A stretch of DNA of 64,000 nt, from the NCBI RefSeq assembly GCF_019504385.1, contig NZ_CP080590.1, positions 1,282,001 to 1,346,000 of the forward strand, given 5' to 3'. Shown here piece by piece: positions 48,615-57,813 of this stretch. This stretch comes from Devosia salina. GTDB taxonomy: Bacteria > Pseudomonadota > Alphaproteobacteria > Rhizobiales > Devosiaceae. The notes below the pieces were generated by a model that searched no databases, was not told the DNA's origin, and was given only the letters and a program-made list of their open reading frames with translations. A program made the translations under genes and the position numbers. Numbering within the stretch: position 1 is the first letter of the stretch; each line of letters opens with the position of its first letter.

Positions 48615-49902
48615 CCCCTTTGTCTGGGCCCTTGCGCTCATCGCGCTGCTGTCCCTGTTCGGCTATTCGATAGGTATTTCGATGCTGGTCGGCTCCATCG
48701 TGTTTCTCGCAGGCCGTGGGTTTGACACCTCGATTGCCTCGGAAACCCTGCTCCAGGGCCTGTTCAACAGCTACACGCTCCTCTCTATTCCGCTCTTCAT
48801 TCTGGCCGCCGACATCATGAATGCCGGCTCCCTGGCCGACCGCCTGCTGCGCTTCTCGCAGGCCGTGGTCGGTCGCTTTCGGGGTGGGCTGGGGCATGTC
48901 AACGTGTTTTCCAGCCTCATCTTCTCGGGCATGTCGGGCTCCGCTATCGCCGACGCCGTGGGCATGGGGCGCATCATCATCAACATGATGACCAGGAATG
49001 GCCAATACAGCCCGTCCTACGCTGCTGCGATCACGGCGGCCTCAGCCACCATAGGGCCGATCATACCGCCCTCCATCCCCATGGTGCTCTATGCCCTGGT
49101 TTCCGATACATCGATCGGCTATCTCTTCGCCGCCGGCATCCTGCCGGGCCTGCTCATGGGCCTGGTACTGATGGCCATGAACGCCTTCATCGCCACCCGC
49201 CGCAACTTTCCTCGCGACGAGTCGGTGGCGCTCCGGGACATCCCCGTCACCACCTTCCGTGCCGTCCCGGCGCTGCTCCTGCCGGTCATCCTGCTGGGCG
49301 GCATCTATGGTGGCATCATGACCCCCACAGAGGCCGCCGCCGTCGCCGCCTTCTACGCCTTGGCCGTATCCGTTGTTGTCTATCGCTCGGTCAGTGCCGG
49401 TCAGTTCTTCACGACCCTGCTCAACAGTGCGCGCTCCACCGCATCGGTGGGTGTTCTGATCGCGGGGGCTCTGGCCTTCAACTACGTGATTACGCGCCAG
49501 GATGTGCCGGCCAGCCTTGCCGGCTTCATCCAGCAATTCGACCTCTCGCCCATCGGCTTCCTGCTGGTGATGAACCTGCTCCTGCTCGTGCTTGGCTGTG
49601 TTCTCGAAGGGGGTGCCATCCTGCTGATCATCGTGCCCATCTTCGTGCCGACCGCACAGGCGCTGGGAATTGACCTGCTGCATTTCGGCGTCGTGGTGGT
49701 GGTCAACACAATGATCGGCCTGGTGACGCCGCCCTATGGGCTGCTGCTCTTCGTGGTCGCGAACATCACCCGGCAGCCCGTGGGCGCGATCGTGCGAGAG
49801 CTAACGCCCTTCCTGATCGCCCTGCTGGGAGCGCTCGCTTTCATCACCTTCGTGCCCGACTTCGTGCTCTTTGTGCCGCGTTTGCTGGGCTATCGAGGAT
49901 AG
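48607..49902 (+). CDS. dctM: TRAP transporter large permease (DctM family)
   Basis: DctM is the sodium-coupled membrane subunit. The 431-residue protein has about twelve helices and family motifs: GLGHVNVFSSLIFSGMSGSAIADA, then ASATIGPIIPPSIPMVLY and GIYGGIMTPTEAAAVAAFYAL (each shown in part). The ATG at 48607 overlaps dctQ; a codon at 48598 is also in frame. It ends the dehydrogenase-dctPQM operon. Confidence 0.93.
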   Translation: MFDPFVWALALIALLSLFGYSIGISMLVGSIVFLAGRGFDTSIASETLLQGLFNSYTLLSIPLFILAADIMNAGSLADRLLRFSQAVVGRFRGGLGHVNVFSSLIFSGMSGSAIADAVGMGRIIINMMTRNGQYSPSYAAAITAASATIGPIIPPSIPMVLYALVSDTSIGYLFAAGILPGLLMGLVLMAMNAFIATRRNFPRDESVALRDIPVTTFRAVPALLLPVILLGGIYGGIMTPTEAAAVAAFYALAVSVVVYRSVSAGQFFTTLLNSARSTASVGVLIAGALAFNYVITRQDVPASLAGFIQQFDLSPIGFLLVMNLLLLVLGCVLEGGAILLIIVPIFVPTAQALGIDLLHFGVVVVVNTMIGLVTPPYGLLLFVVANITRQPVGAIVRELTPFLIALLGALAFITFVPDFVLFVPRLLGYRG

Positions 49903-49904
49903 CG

Positions 49905-50339
49905 TCAGGCGGAACCGCTGAGCGCTTTCTGGAGGAAGGTTCTTGTGCGGCCCTGCGGAAAATTCGGCAACGTTCCGAACGGAGTGTAGCCGGCGCGCTG
50001 GTAGACATGGAGCGCATGGGGATTGAAGGTGTCGATATAGGCGCCGTGGCAGCCGCGCTGGCGTGCTTCACCTTCCGCCGCTGCCAGCATCGTGCCAGCC
50101 AGCTTCTTTCCGCGCTGATCCTCGGCCACCCAGAGCCATTGCACATAGAGCCAGCCCCAGGCCGTGTAGCCGGAAATGCCGGCCACAATCTCTCCAGCGT
50201 CATTGCGCACCAATACGGCCAGGGGCCGACGCTCCGATGGCCCCACATCGGCTTCGTTGAACGCCGTCAGGTGCCGGCCGATGACCTCCAGGTCATCAGC
50301 CCTCGGCGTTCCCGATACTTCCAGGCTCAACCCGTCCAT
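49905..50339 (-). CDS. GNAT-family N-acetyltransferase
   Basis: The 144-residue protein has the GNAT acetyl-CoA motif in LWVAEDQRGKKLAGTMLAAAE and the following ARQRGCHGAYIDTFNPHALHVYQRAGY. GNAT enzymes acetylate small molecules or proteins; the substrate is unknown. It lies immediately downstream of anmK on the same strand, one base between, so it may belong to the cell-wall recycling operon and could act on an amino sugar. Confidence 0.87.
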   Translation of the reverse strand: MDGLSLEVSGTPRADDLEVIGRHLTAFNEADVGPSERRPLAVLVRNDAGEIVAGISGYTAWGWLYVQWLWVAEDQRGKKLAGTMLAAAEGEARQRGCHGAYIDTFNPHALHVYQRAGYTPFGTLPNFPQGRTRTFLQKALSGSA

Positions 50340-50340
50340 G

Positions 50341-51459
50341 TCAGGCCGCGAGCATGCCGCCAGTCAGCGGGTGTGGCGCCCCCGTCGTGGTCGGGAAGCT
50401 GATCGGCAGGTCGCGCAGCACGCGCACCGCGAGGAAAGCGAAGCACTCCGCCTCGATGGCGTCGCCGCGCCAGCCCACGGCTTCGGCCGGTACGGCGTCG
50501 ACGTTGGCTCGCGTCTTCAACATGGCCATGATCGCCGGATTGTGCCGCCCCCCGCCGCAGACGATCAGCCTGTCCGGTCGCGATGGCAGCAGGTCCAGCG
50601 CCTTGCCGACGGCCCCCGTGGTGAAGGCGGTGAGCGTTGCAGCACCGTCTTCGGCGCCAAGCCCGTCTGCCATGCTGGCCAGGAAGTCGAAGCGGTCGAG
50701 CGATTTGGGGTAGGGGGCCGACAGGTAGGGATGGGTCAGCAGTCGCGCCAACCGCTCCTCATCGACCGTGCCGCGCAGGGCCATCTCGCCATTGCGATCC
50801 ATGTCCCCCAGGCCAAGGCCCTTGATGAAGTCATTGATGGGGGCATTGGCCGGCCCGGTATCGAAGGCCACCAGCGTATCGGCGCCATCCCAGAAGGTGA
50901 CATTGGCGACACCGCCAAGGTTGAGAACGGCCGTCTTGCCGTCGGTCGCGCCAATCTTGCGCAGGAGCGCCTGGTGATAGAGCGCCGCCAGCGGCGCGCC
51001 CTGGCCACCGGCGCGCACATCGGCCGAGCGGAAATCATAGGCGGTCTTGATGCCGGTCAGCTCGCGCATGAGAGCGCCATTGCCCAATTGGCGGGTGGCG
51101 CCAATGCGGCCCGGCTGCGGCGCGCGGTGCAATACCGACTGGCCGTGGAACCCGATGATCCCGACATCCTCGGGGCGCAGTCCGGCCTGCCTGACTAGGT
51201 TGAGCACCGCTGCGGACTGGGCGCGGGTCAGCGCATCCTCTGCCTGCTTGAAGATTGCCGGTTCCGGCCCCTCGAAATTCCACTTGCGGGCCTGAGCCAG
51301 AGTTTCTTCCAAAAGGTCGCGAATGGACTGCGGGTAGGGCGCCAGGGTGTAAGCGCCAAAACTGTCGATGGATTCGCCGTCCGTGCGCAGCAGCGCCACA
51401 TCGATATTGCCGTCGAGCACGGTGCCCGTCATCAGTCCGATGGCCCAGATCGGCTCCAT
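50341..51459 (-). CDS. anmK: Anhydro-N-acetylmuramic acid kinase
   Basis: AnmK hydrates and phosphorylates 1,6-anhydro-MurNAc from cell-wall turnover to MurNAc 6-phosphate. The 372-residue protein has the N-terminal GLMTGTVLDGNIDVALL, a variant of GLMSGTSLDG. It also has the segments GFHGQSVLHRAPQPGRIGAT and NLGGVANVTFWDG, and the late CGGGRHNPAIMAML. The start is ATG 51459 with AAGGAG upstream; 51513 would add 18 residues. It lies in the putative muropeptide cluster, ten bases from the serine hydrolase gene. MurQ, which would use its product, is not in the window. Confidence 0.93.
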   Translation of the reverse strand: MEPIWAIGLMTGTVLDGNIDVALLRTDGESIDSFGAYTLAPYPQSIRDLLEETLAQARKWNFEGPEPAIFKQAEDALTRAQSAAVLNLVRQAGLRPEDVGIIGFHGQSVLHRAPQPGRIGATRQLGNGALMRELTGIKTAYDFRSADVRAGGQGAPLAALYHQALLRKIGATDGKTAVLNLGGVANVTFWDGADTLVAFDTGPANAPINDFIKGLGLGDMDRNGEMALRGTVDEERLARLLTHPYLSAPYPKSLDRFDFLASMADGLGAEDGAATLTAFTTGAVGKALDLLPSRPDRLIVCGGGRHNPAIMAMLKTRANVDAVPAEAVGWRGDAIEAECFAFLAVRVLRDLPISFPTTTGAPHPLTGGMLAA

Positions 51460-51469
51460 TGCAGTCTCC

Positions 51470-52462
51470 TTATTGGGCATTGATGCAATCCCCGACGGCG
51501 CGGCGCAGCGCAATGATGCCGCTATCGAAATGTCGCGTTGGATGCACCCGGTTGGTCAGGAGGGTCCAGGCCTGGCCCTTCTCGAAATCGATCCAGAGGC
51601 CAGTGCCGGTAAAGCCGGTATGGCCGATGGTCCGGGGCGAGCAGTGTTCTCCCCCAGACCAACCCTCATAGGGGCGCTCCCAGCCATGGGTCCGGCGACC
51701 TGACAAGGGTGTGCGGATCAGGGCATCGGCGCCAGCGCTGGCAAGTTTGGAGGCGGCAAAGTCGAGCACGCTGTCTACCGTGCCGAACAGGCCCGCATGG
51801 CCTGCGCCCTGCAGCGCCGAGCAATTGTCGTCATGCACCTCGCCCACCAGCACGCGATGGCGCCAGTAGCAGTCCTCGGTAGCTGCCGCTTCGGAGGGAT
51901 CGGCGAACCAGGCAAAGCCCGGGCCGGGGTCCATCTGACGGATCCACTCGCCTTCGATGCGCTCGAGCGCCAGGCCCAGCAGGATAAAGTTGATGTCCGA
52001 ATAGACAGAGGGTCCAGCCGGGAACTCGTGCTGCAACAGGAAAGTGCGCAACAGGTCCGGATCACGCCCATAAGTATAGAGGGGAAAGACCGCCGGAAAC
52101 GGTGTCTGGTGCCCCAGACACTGCCGGAAGGTCACCTTGCGCTCCCAATTGTCGAGATTGTAGTGCCGATAATCAGGCAAAACCGAGGTGAGGGGCGCGT
52201 CGAGATCGATCCGGCCACTCTCCGCAAGCGCCAGGATTCGCTCGGTGGTGAACAGCACCTTGGTCAGCGAGGCGAGGTCGAACCAGGTCACTGCGCGCAT
52301 TGGCCTGCTGGTTGGAACGGTCTGCGCCTGACCCAGGGCGCGCACGGCACGATTGCCGGCGCCATCGATCATCCCGAGCACCCCGCCGGGAATGCGGCCG
52401 GCCTCGATGGCCGCCGCCAGCGGGGCAAAGGCCCGGTCCAGCCGGACGTCAAGTTCCGTCAT
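51470..52462 (-). CDS. Serine hydrolase, beta-lactamase class C fold
   Basis: The 330-residue protein has the SxxK motif SLTK with Ser65 and Lys68, a YSD motif (SVYSDINFI) in place of YxN, and HTGFTG in place of KTG. This set is typical of beta-lactamase-fold esterases and D-aminopeptidases rather than resistance enzymes. No signal peptide is visible, so it is probably cytoplasmic. Context between anmK and a peptide importer suggests a role on imported muropeptides, for example cleaving the lactyl or peptide bond. It overlaps the ABC gene by four bases. Confidence 0.84.
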   Translation of the reverse strand: MTELDVRLDRAFAPLAAAIEAGRIPGGVLGMIDGAGNRAVRALGQAQTVPTSRPMRAVTWFDLASLTKVLFTTERILALAESGRIDLDAPLTSVLPDYRHYNLDNWERKVTFRQCLGHQTPFPAVFPLYTYGRDPDLLRTFLLQHEFPAGPSVYSDINFILLGLALERIEGEWIRQMDPGPGFAWFADPSEAAATEDCYWRHRVLVGEVHDDNCSALQGAGHAGLFGTVDSVLDFAASKLASAGADALIRTPLSGRRTHGWERPYEGWSGGEHCSPRTIGHTGFTGTGLWIDFEKGQAWTLLTNRVHPTRHFDSGIIALRRAVGDCINAQ

Positions 52463-54189
52463 GGTGTTTCCTCGAGTCGGACACGGTGGTCTTGCCCGTT
52501 GTCATGCCAAAGCGCCGGCGGTGGCTCGTAGCCTGGCGGACGGACAAGCGAGGGCACCTGTGTCATGTCGACGGCGAAGTGCTGCTTGCGCCGCTCGATC
52601 GCCGGCACGGCAGCAATCAGCCGCTTGGTGTAACTATGCTGCGGATCGGCCAACACGGCGCGGGCGTCGCCAATTTCCACGATCTGGCCGGCAAACATCA
52701 CGGCGATGCGGTGCGCAATGCGTTCGACCACGGCCATGTCGTGGGAAATGAAGAGATAGGCGAGACCAAACTCGCGCTGCAGGTCGACCAGAAGCTCCAG
52801 AACCCGGGCCTGCACCGAGACGTCGAGGGCCGACACTGCCTCGTCCAGCACCACCACATCGGGGTTGAGCATCAGCGCCCGTGCGATGCACAACCTTTGC
52901 CGCTGGCCGCCGGAGAACTGGTGCGGGTAGCGCGTTAGGGCGTCCCTGGGCAGTCCGACGCGGTCGAGCAGAAAATGCATCCGCTCCCGAAGATCGGCGT
53001 CCGGACGCTGGCCATTGGCAATGGCTGGCTCTGCCAACAGCGCTTCGACATCAAGACGCGGATTGAGTGAGGCGAACGGGTCCTGGAACACCATCTGGAC
53101 CGGCCGCCTGGAATGACCCGAACCGGCTTGGATCTGTCCGCGGTGCGGGGTGTTGAGGTTGAGCAGAGCTCTTGCGGTAGTGGACTTGCCACAACCGCTT
53201 TCGCCGACAATGGCCAGGGTCTCGCCGGGCATCAGGTCGAAGCTGACCCCGTCCACGGCATGGATAGCGCCCTTCGGTCCGAACCAGGCCCTGCCAACGG
53301 GGAAGCGGACGACTAGGTCATCGACCTTGACGATCGGATCGATGGTTTCCTGCCGGGTGCCGTCGCTGCGCACAGCCTTGCCGGAGGTGAAGTGCGGAAC
53401 CGCGCGCAGCAGGTGGCGCGTGTATTCGTGCTGAGGATCGTCGAGGACGGCGCCGGTGTCGTTCTGCTCGACCGCGACGCCATTCTGCATGACCATGATG
53501 CGGTCGGCGATGCCGGCGACCAGCCCGATATCATGGGTGATGAAGATCATCGACATGCCGGTTTCGGCCCGCAATTCGGCCAGGAGTGCCATGATCTGCG
53601 CCTGCACCGTGACATCGAGGGCAGTCGTAGGCTCGTCGGCGATCAACAGGCGCGGGCTCGATGCCAGTGCCATCGCGATCATCACCCGCTGGCGCATGCC
53701 GCCCGAGAGCTGATGCGGATAATAATCCAGGCGTGATTTCGCGTCGGGGATGCGGACGCGTCCTAGCACTTCCAGACTGGCCCGGTGCGCTGCAGCGCCG
53801 GTCAGTCCCTTGGAGAGGCGGAACGCCTCCGAGATCTGTGCGCCGATGGTGTGCACGGGATTGAGCGACGTCATCGGCTCCTGGAAGATCATCCCGACAT
53901 CGCGGCCGCGAATGCCAAGCAGGGTTCTTTCGTTTGCGCGCACCACATCCAGGCTGGAGCCATCGCTGCGGGTGAGCTTGATCGAACCCGAGGTGATACG
54001 GCCGCCACCGAAATCCACCAGCCGGTTGATGGATAGGGCCGTCACCGACTTGCCGGAGCCGGACTCGCCGACAATGGCCAGCGTTTCGCCGGCATTGAGG
54101 TCGAAGCTGACACCCTTGACCACTTCATTGGCCTTGTGGTCGCGGCCGAAGCCGACGCGCAAATCGCGGACGGAGAGCAGGGGGGTCAT
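52459..54189 (-). CDS. Peptide ABC transporter, fused double ATP-binding protein
   Basis: The 576-residue protein joins two oligopeptide-type ATPases. The first (about 1-260) has Walker A GESGSGKS at 41-48, LSGGMRQRVMIAMAL and LLIADEPTTALD. The second (about 285-560) has GESGCGKSTTARALL, FSGGQRQRLCIARAL and VVVLDEAVSALD, where Ala replaces the usual Pro-Thr. The layout matches YejF/GsiA. YejF-type importers bring muropeptides into Agrobacterium and relatives, which fits the neighbours. Stop and start overlap both flanking genes. Confidence 0.92.
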   Translation of the reverse strand: MTPLLSVRDLRVGFGRDHKANEVVKGVSFDLNAGETLAIVGESGSGKSVTALSINRLVDFGGGRITSGSIKLTRSDGSSLDVVRANERTLLGIRGRDVGMIFQEPMTSLNPVHTIGAQISEAFRLSKGLTGAAAHRASLEVLGRVRIPDAKSRLDYYPHQLSGGMRQRVMIAMALASSPRLLIADEPTTALDVTVQAQIMALLAELRAETGMSMIFITHDIGLVAGIADRIMVMQNGVAVEQNDTGAVLDDPQHEYTRHLLRAVPHFTSGKAVRSDGTRQETIDPIVKVDDLVVRFPVGRAWFGPKGAIHAVDGVSFDLMPGETLAIVGESGCGKSTTARALLNLNTPHRGQIQAGSGHSRRPVQMVFQDPFASLNPRLDVEALLAEPAIANGQRPDADLRERMHFLLDRVGLPRDALTRYPHQFSGGQRQRLCIARALMLNPDVVVLDEAVSALDVSVQARVLELLVDLQREFGLAYLFISHDMAVVERIAHRIAVMFAGQIVEIGDARAVLADPQHSYTKRLIAAVPAIERRKQHFAVDMTQVPSLVRPPGYEPPPALWHDNGQDHRVRLEETP

Positions 54190-55028
54190 GCTTCCCTCCT
54201 TTGGGTACGCGGGTCGAGAATGTCGCGCAGGGCGTCACCCGTCAGGTTGAAGCCGAGAATGCCCAGCATGATGGTGAGGGCCGGGAAGATCATCAGCCAG
54301 GGGGCGTGCTGCATAAGGTTGCGGCTTTCCGCCAGCATCAGCCCGAGCGAGGGGGTCGGTGGCTGCGTGCCCAGGCCGAGAAAGCTCAGGCCCGCCTCGG
54401 TCAGCAAGGCCCAGGCCAGCGCCAGTGTCACCTGCACGGCGAGCGGTGCCACCAAGTTGAGCAGCAAGTGCCGCGTCAGCACGTAGAACTGCGAACTGCC
54501 GAAGGTGCGGGCCGCGTCCACGAAGTCGCGCTGCTTGAGCGACAGGGCCGGGCCGCGAACGACGCGCGCAAAGATCGGGGTGTAGACGATGGCGATGGCG
54601 GCCACGCTGGTCATGGTGCCAGGCCCGACTATGGCGATGATCAGCAGCGCCAGGAGGATCGCCGGGAAGGCAAGCAGCACATCCATGACGCGCATGAAGA
54701 TGCCATCCCAGATACCCCCCCACCAGGCGGAAAGCAGGCCTATGATGGTCCCGGCGAGGGTGGCGCAGGCCACCGAGGCAAAGGCGATCAGCATGGACTG
54801 CCGGATGCCCACCATCAGGCGGCTGAAGGCATCGCGGCCCAACAGGTCGGTACCGAACCAGTAGCCGCCGCTCGGCGCCTTCAGCCGGTCGATGGGGAAC
54901 ATTTTGAGCGGGTCATGGGGTGTCAGGCCCAGCGTTCCGAGGATCGCGGCGAGCACATAGATTCCGATGATCACCAGGCCGATACGGCCCGAGGGATGGC
55001 GGAAAAGGGCGGAGAACAGCTTGCCCAT
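54186..55028 (-). CDS. Peptide ABC transporter permease (DppC-like)
   Basis: The 280-residue inner-membrane protein has about six helices and the binding-protein-dependent permease motif EAGLSFLGLGTQPPTPSLGLML, typical of DppC/OppC, shown in part. The N-terminus (FRHPSGRIGLVIIGIYVLAA) and HDPLKMFPIDRLKAPSGGYWFGTDLLGRD are family features. It overlaps the ATPase gene by four bases and adjoins the DppB-like gene. Confidence 0.92.
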   Translation of the reverse strand: MGKLFSALFRHPSGRIGLVIIGIYVLAAILGTLGLTPHDPLKMFPIDRLKAPSGGYWFGTDLLGRDAFSRLMVGIRQSMLIAFASVACATLAGTIIGLLSAWWGGIWDGIFMRVMDVLLAFPAILLALLIIAIVGPGTMTSVAAIAIVYTPIFARVVRGPALSLKQRDFVDAARTFGSSQFYVLTRHLLLNLVAPLAVQVTLALAWALLTEAGLSFLGLGTQPPTPSLGLMLAESRNLMQHAPWLMIFPALTIMLGILGFNLTGDALRDILDPRTQRREA

Positions 55029-55987
55029 CAGCGCCTCCCGATCCGGATGCGGGGATCGAGGGCGACATAGGCGAGATCGACCAGCAGATTGACCACCAGG
55101 AAGTTGAAGGCGATGAACAGGACCGTGCCCTGCACCAGCGCATAGTCGCGCTGGGTGATGGCATCGAGAACGAGACGCCCCAGGCCGGGCAGGGCGAAAA
55201 TCTGCTCGACGATGACCGCGCCGCCCAGCAGGTAGCCGAATTCGACGCCCGAGAGCGTGACCACGGGAATGAGTGCATTGGGCAGGGCGTGATGCCAGAT
55301 CACGCTTGCCGGGGTCGCGCCCTTGGACCGGGCCGTGCGTACGTAATCGTCGCTGAGCACGTCGAGCATGGACGAGCGGGAGATGCGCGTTACCGAGGCG
55401 GCGAAGGCAAAGCCGAGGGTGATCGCGGGGAAAATCAGCTGCCCGATGCTGGCCAGTGGGTCGACCAGGAGTGGCGTGAAGGTGCCCATGGCCGGCACGA
55501 AGCCGAAATAGACCGACAGCACATAGATGATGAGAATGCCGATGACGAAGCTCGGTGTCGACTGGCCCAGCATGGCCAGGACGCGCACCACCAGGTCGCT
55601 CGGACGCTCATTGCGCGACGCCGCGAGAACGCCCAGCGGCACGCCGACACCCAGGGCGATGACCATCGACATCAGCGACAGCTGCAGGGTGAGCGGGAAG
55701 CGCTCGAGAATGACAGCGAGGACCGGCTTGCCGTAGATCGAGGATATACCCAGATCGCCCTGGACCAGGCCGCCCAGCCAGCGCAGATATTGCGCCCAGA
55801 CAGGTTGGTCGATGCCGAAATAGGCGGCAAGTGCCGCGCGCTGGTCGGGGGTGAGCAACCCTGCCTCAGTGCCGAGCATCGCGGTAATGGCGTCGCCCGG
55901 CACGAGACGGATCGACACGAAGACCAGCACGGATACCCCGAGCAGGATCAGCGGAAAGGTCAGCAGGCGCTGAACCACATAACTCAT
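55028..55987 (-). CDS. Peptide ABC transporter permease (DppB-like)
   Basis: The 319-residue protein has six helices and DppB features: VVQRLLTFPLILLGVSVLVFV at the start, the cytoplasmic loop YVRTARSKGATPASVIWHHALPNALIPV (shown in outline), and the end VDLAYVALDPRIR. It forms the channel with the DppC-like gene. It lies 51 bases after the binding-protein gene, with a strong stem-loop between. Confidence 0.92.
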   Translation of the reverse strand: MSYVVQRLLTFPLILLGVSVLVFVSIRLVPGDAITAMLGTEAGLLTPDQRAALAAYFGIDQPVWAQYLRWLGGLVQGDLGISSIYGKPVLAVILERFPLTLQLSLMSMVIALGVGVPLGVLAASRNERPSDLVVRVLAMLGQSTPSFVIGILIIYVLSVYFGFVPAMGTFTPLLVDPLASIGQLIFPAITLGFAFAASVTRISRSSMLDVLSDDYVRTARSKGATPASVIWHHALPNALIPVVTLSGVEFGYLLGGAVIVEQIFALPGLGRLVLDAITQRDYALVQGTVLFIAFNFLVVNLLVDLAYVALDPRIRIGRR

Positions 55988-56005
55988 GGACGTGACCCGA
56001 AAGGC

Positions 56006-56030
56006 GGGACCGGCCGGGACGGCCGGTCCC
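56006..56030 (-). other. Intercistronic stem-loop after the peptide-binding protein gene
   Basis: GGGACCGGCC (56006-56015), loop GGGAC, GGCCGGTCCC (56021-56030) is a perfect 10-bp stem between the binding-protein stop (56039) and the permease start (55987). It has no U-run on the minus strand, so read-through is expected with partial termination or mRNA protection. Confidence 0.65.
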
Positions 56031-56038
56031 TGATTGGA

Positions 56039-57550
56039 CTATTCTACCGACACTTTGGTCAGGCCGAAAAGCGTTCCCGTCGGCGAGGGTTCAAAGCCGG
56101 AAACGGTCTTGAGCTGGGCCGTGTAGCTATAGCCAGTGGAGAGCCACAGCCAGGGCGACAGCTCGGCCAGCCGGCTTTCGAAGGCCTGGAAGATTTCGAC
56201 GCGCTTGGCCGGATCGGTTTCGGCCTGACCCTGCTTCATCAGGCTGTCCAGTTCGTCGTCCACGAAGTTGGAAACCTTGACCAGGTTACCTTCCTTGGTG
56301 AAGTAGCGGTTGTACATCGGATAGGGGTCCGGGCGGCCGCCATTCTGGGCCACGGCCATGTCGAAGTCACCGGCCAGCCAGGTGTCGACATAAACGTTGA
56401 GCTCCATCATCTCGATTTCGAGATTGACGCCGATCTCGGCCAGCTGGGCCTGGAGCACCTGCGCTTCGGACGCCGCGACAGGCGGCTCGCCGGTGGCCGC
56501 AATCACCTTGGCGGTGAAGCCGCCAACGCCCGACTCGGCCATCAGCTGCTTGGCCTTTTCGATGTCCTGCTCGTAGCAGAAGAGGTTGGACGGGTCCTGG
56601 GCAAAGGCCGGCATGGTCAGCGGGCCGGTCACCTTGCCCTCGCCGGCCAGGGCGGCATCGATGATCGCCTGGCGGTCGATGGCGCAGCTCATCGCCTGAC
56701 GAACCTTGAGGTTGTCCATGGGCGCGCGCGACGGATTGAGCTGGAGCACATTGTAGGACAGGACGCCAACGCGGTTGAGCTCGAGATTGGGCTCCATCGG
56801 CACCAGAGTTGCCACCAGCGGATCGTTGAGCAGGGCGAAATCGGTCTGGCCGGCGCGGAGCGAGGCCAGGATCGCGGTTTCGTCCGGCAGCACGGAAATG
56901 GTGATCCCATCGATGGCGAGGTCGCCGCCGGCCCAGTCCTCATTGGCACTCAGCACTTCTCGGGCGTTGGGCTCCCAACTGTCGAGCTTGAAGGGGCCCG
57001 AGCCGACGGCCTCGGTGCCAACATTGCCCGCCTCGATCTCGGAGGCAGGGACGATTGCCGCGTTGATGGTTGCCATGGCGACCAGGATCGGCACGTCTGC
57101 GGTCGAAAGGTTGAACACCACCGTCGCATCGTCCGGAGTGTCGATGCTCTCGATCGAGAGGAAGTTCGAACGGGCGGCCGCGGCGGTCTCTTCATCGAGC
57201 AGGCGTTCGAAGGAAGCCTTCACGTCTGCCGAGGTGACCTGGGCGCCATTGGAGAACTTGGCATTCGGATCGAGCGAGAAGGTGAGGGTCTTGGCGTCCT
57301 CGGCAAATTCCCAGCTCGAGGCAATGGCGGGCACGACATTGAGCTCGGCGTCCAGGCGGACCAGCGGCTCATAGATCAATTCGAGCAGGCGCAGCGAGGA
57401 GAACGCGGTCTGCTTGTGCGGGTCGAGACCGGTAGCATCCTGCGACCAGGCCATGCGCAGTTCGGCCGCCTGCGCGGGCAGTGCGGTGCCGACAGCGGTC
57501 AGGGCGGTGGCCACGGCCAGCCCGGCAAGGAGTTTCTTGGAAAATTGCAT
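56039..57550 (-). CDS. Peptide ABC transporter substrate-binding protein (family 5)
   Basis: The 503-residue periplasmic protein has a signal peptide (LLAGLAVATALTAVGTALPAQA-A, about 1-28) and the SBP_bac_5 fold: ELRMAWSQDATGLDPHKQTAF, LTFSLDPNAKFSNGAQVTSADVKASFERL and VRQAMSCAIDRQAIIDAAL, each given in part. It feeds the permeases and fused ATPase downstream. Cluster context suggests murein peptides or muropeptides as ligand. It is the first gene of its operon and divergent from the MurR-like regulator. Confidence 0.92.
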   Translation of the reverse strand: MQFSKKLLAGLAVATALTAVGTALPAQAAELRMAWSQDATGLDPHKQTAFSSLRLLELIYEPLVRLDAELNVVPAIASSWEFAEDAKTLTFSLDPNAKFSNGAQVTSADVKASFERLLDEETAAAARSNFLSIESIDTPDDATVVFNLSTADVPILVAMATINAAIVPASEIEAGNVGTEAVGSGPFKLDSWEPNAREVLSANEDWAGGDLAIDGITISVLPDETAILASLRAGQTDFALLNDPLVATLVPMEPNLELNRVGVLSYNVLQLNPSRAPMDNLKVRQAMSCAIDRQAIIDAALAGEGKVTGPLTMPAFAQDPSNLFCYEQDIEKAKQLMAESGVGGFTAKVIAATGEPPVAASEAQVLQAQLAEIGVNLEIEMMELNVYVDTWLAGDFDMAVAQNGGRPDPYPMYNRYFTKEGNLVKVSNFVDDELDSLMKQGQAETDPAKRVEIFQAFESRLAELSPWLWLSTGYSYTAQLKTVSGFEPSPTGTLFGLTKVSVE

Positions 57551-57663
57551 CTTGGAATTCCCTCACTGTTGAGCCAGCCCCGATCTTTGAAGGCTGTGCC
57601 AAGGTCTTCGGTGCATCGTCTTTGCGCTCTCTCTCACGCGGGCGACACCAACCTCTATGACAA

Positions 57664-57692
57664 GCCTATGAAGTCCCACTGGAGGCTGTCAA
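57664..57692 (-). promoter_or_regulatory. Candidate promoter of the peptide importer operon
   Basis: On the minus strand TTGACA (57692-57687) is a perfect -35 hexamer. The -10 candidate ATAGGC (57669-57664), 17 bases on, is weak. An A/T-rich stretch (57690-57730) with small palindromes such as AACTTTAGTT lies upstream and could hold the regulator's site. Confidence 0.4.
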
Positions 57693-57813
57693 TAATTTTC
57701 ATACTTGATCAGTGTTCTGAACTTTAGTTTCATTGGGCATGCGGAAGCGGTTCGGATAGGGTCGCGCCGATTTCGCGCCCGACCCCCGGGAGGCGGGCCG
57801 AAGGGAGAAGACC

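Noticed and set aside
51470..52462. Class C beta-lactamase giving drug resistance
   Set aside because: SxxK is present but YxN and KTG are replaced by YSD and HTG, there is no signal peptide, and the gene lies in a recycling cluster. An esterase or peptidase role fits better.
52459..54189. Fused ABC ATPase as a sequencing artefact joining two genes
   Set aside because: Double ATPases of this layout (YejF, GsiA) are a known family and the frame is continuous with intact motifs in both halves.
55289..57727. Plus-strand open frame of about 812 codons opposite the permease and binding-protein genes
   Set aside because: It spans two recognisable minus-strand genes and the gap between them. The translation is low-complexity antisense with no domain.
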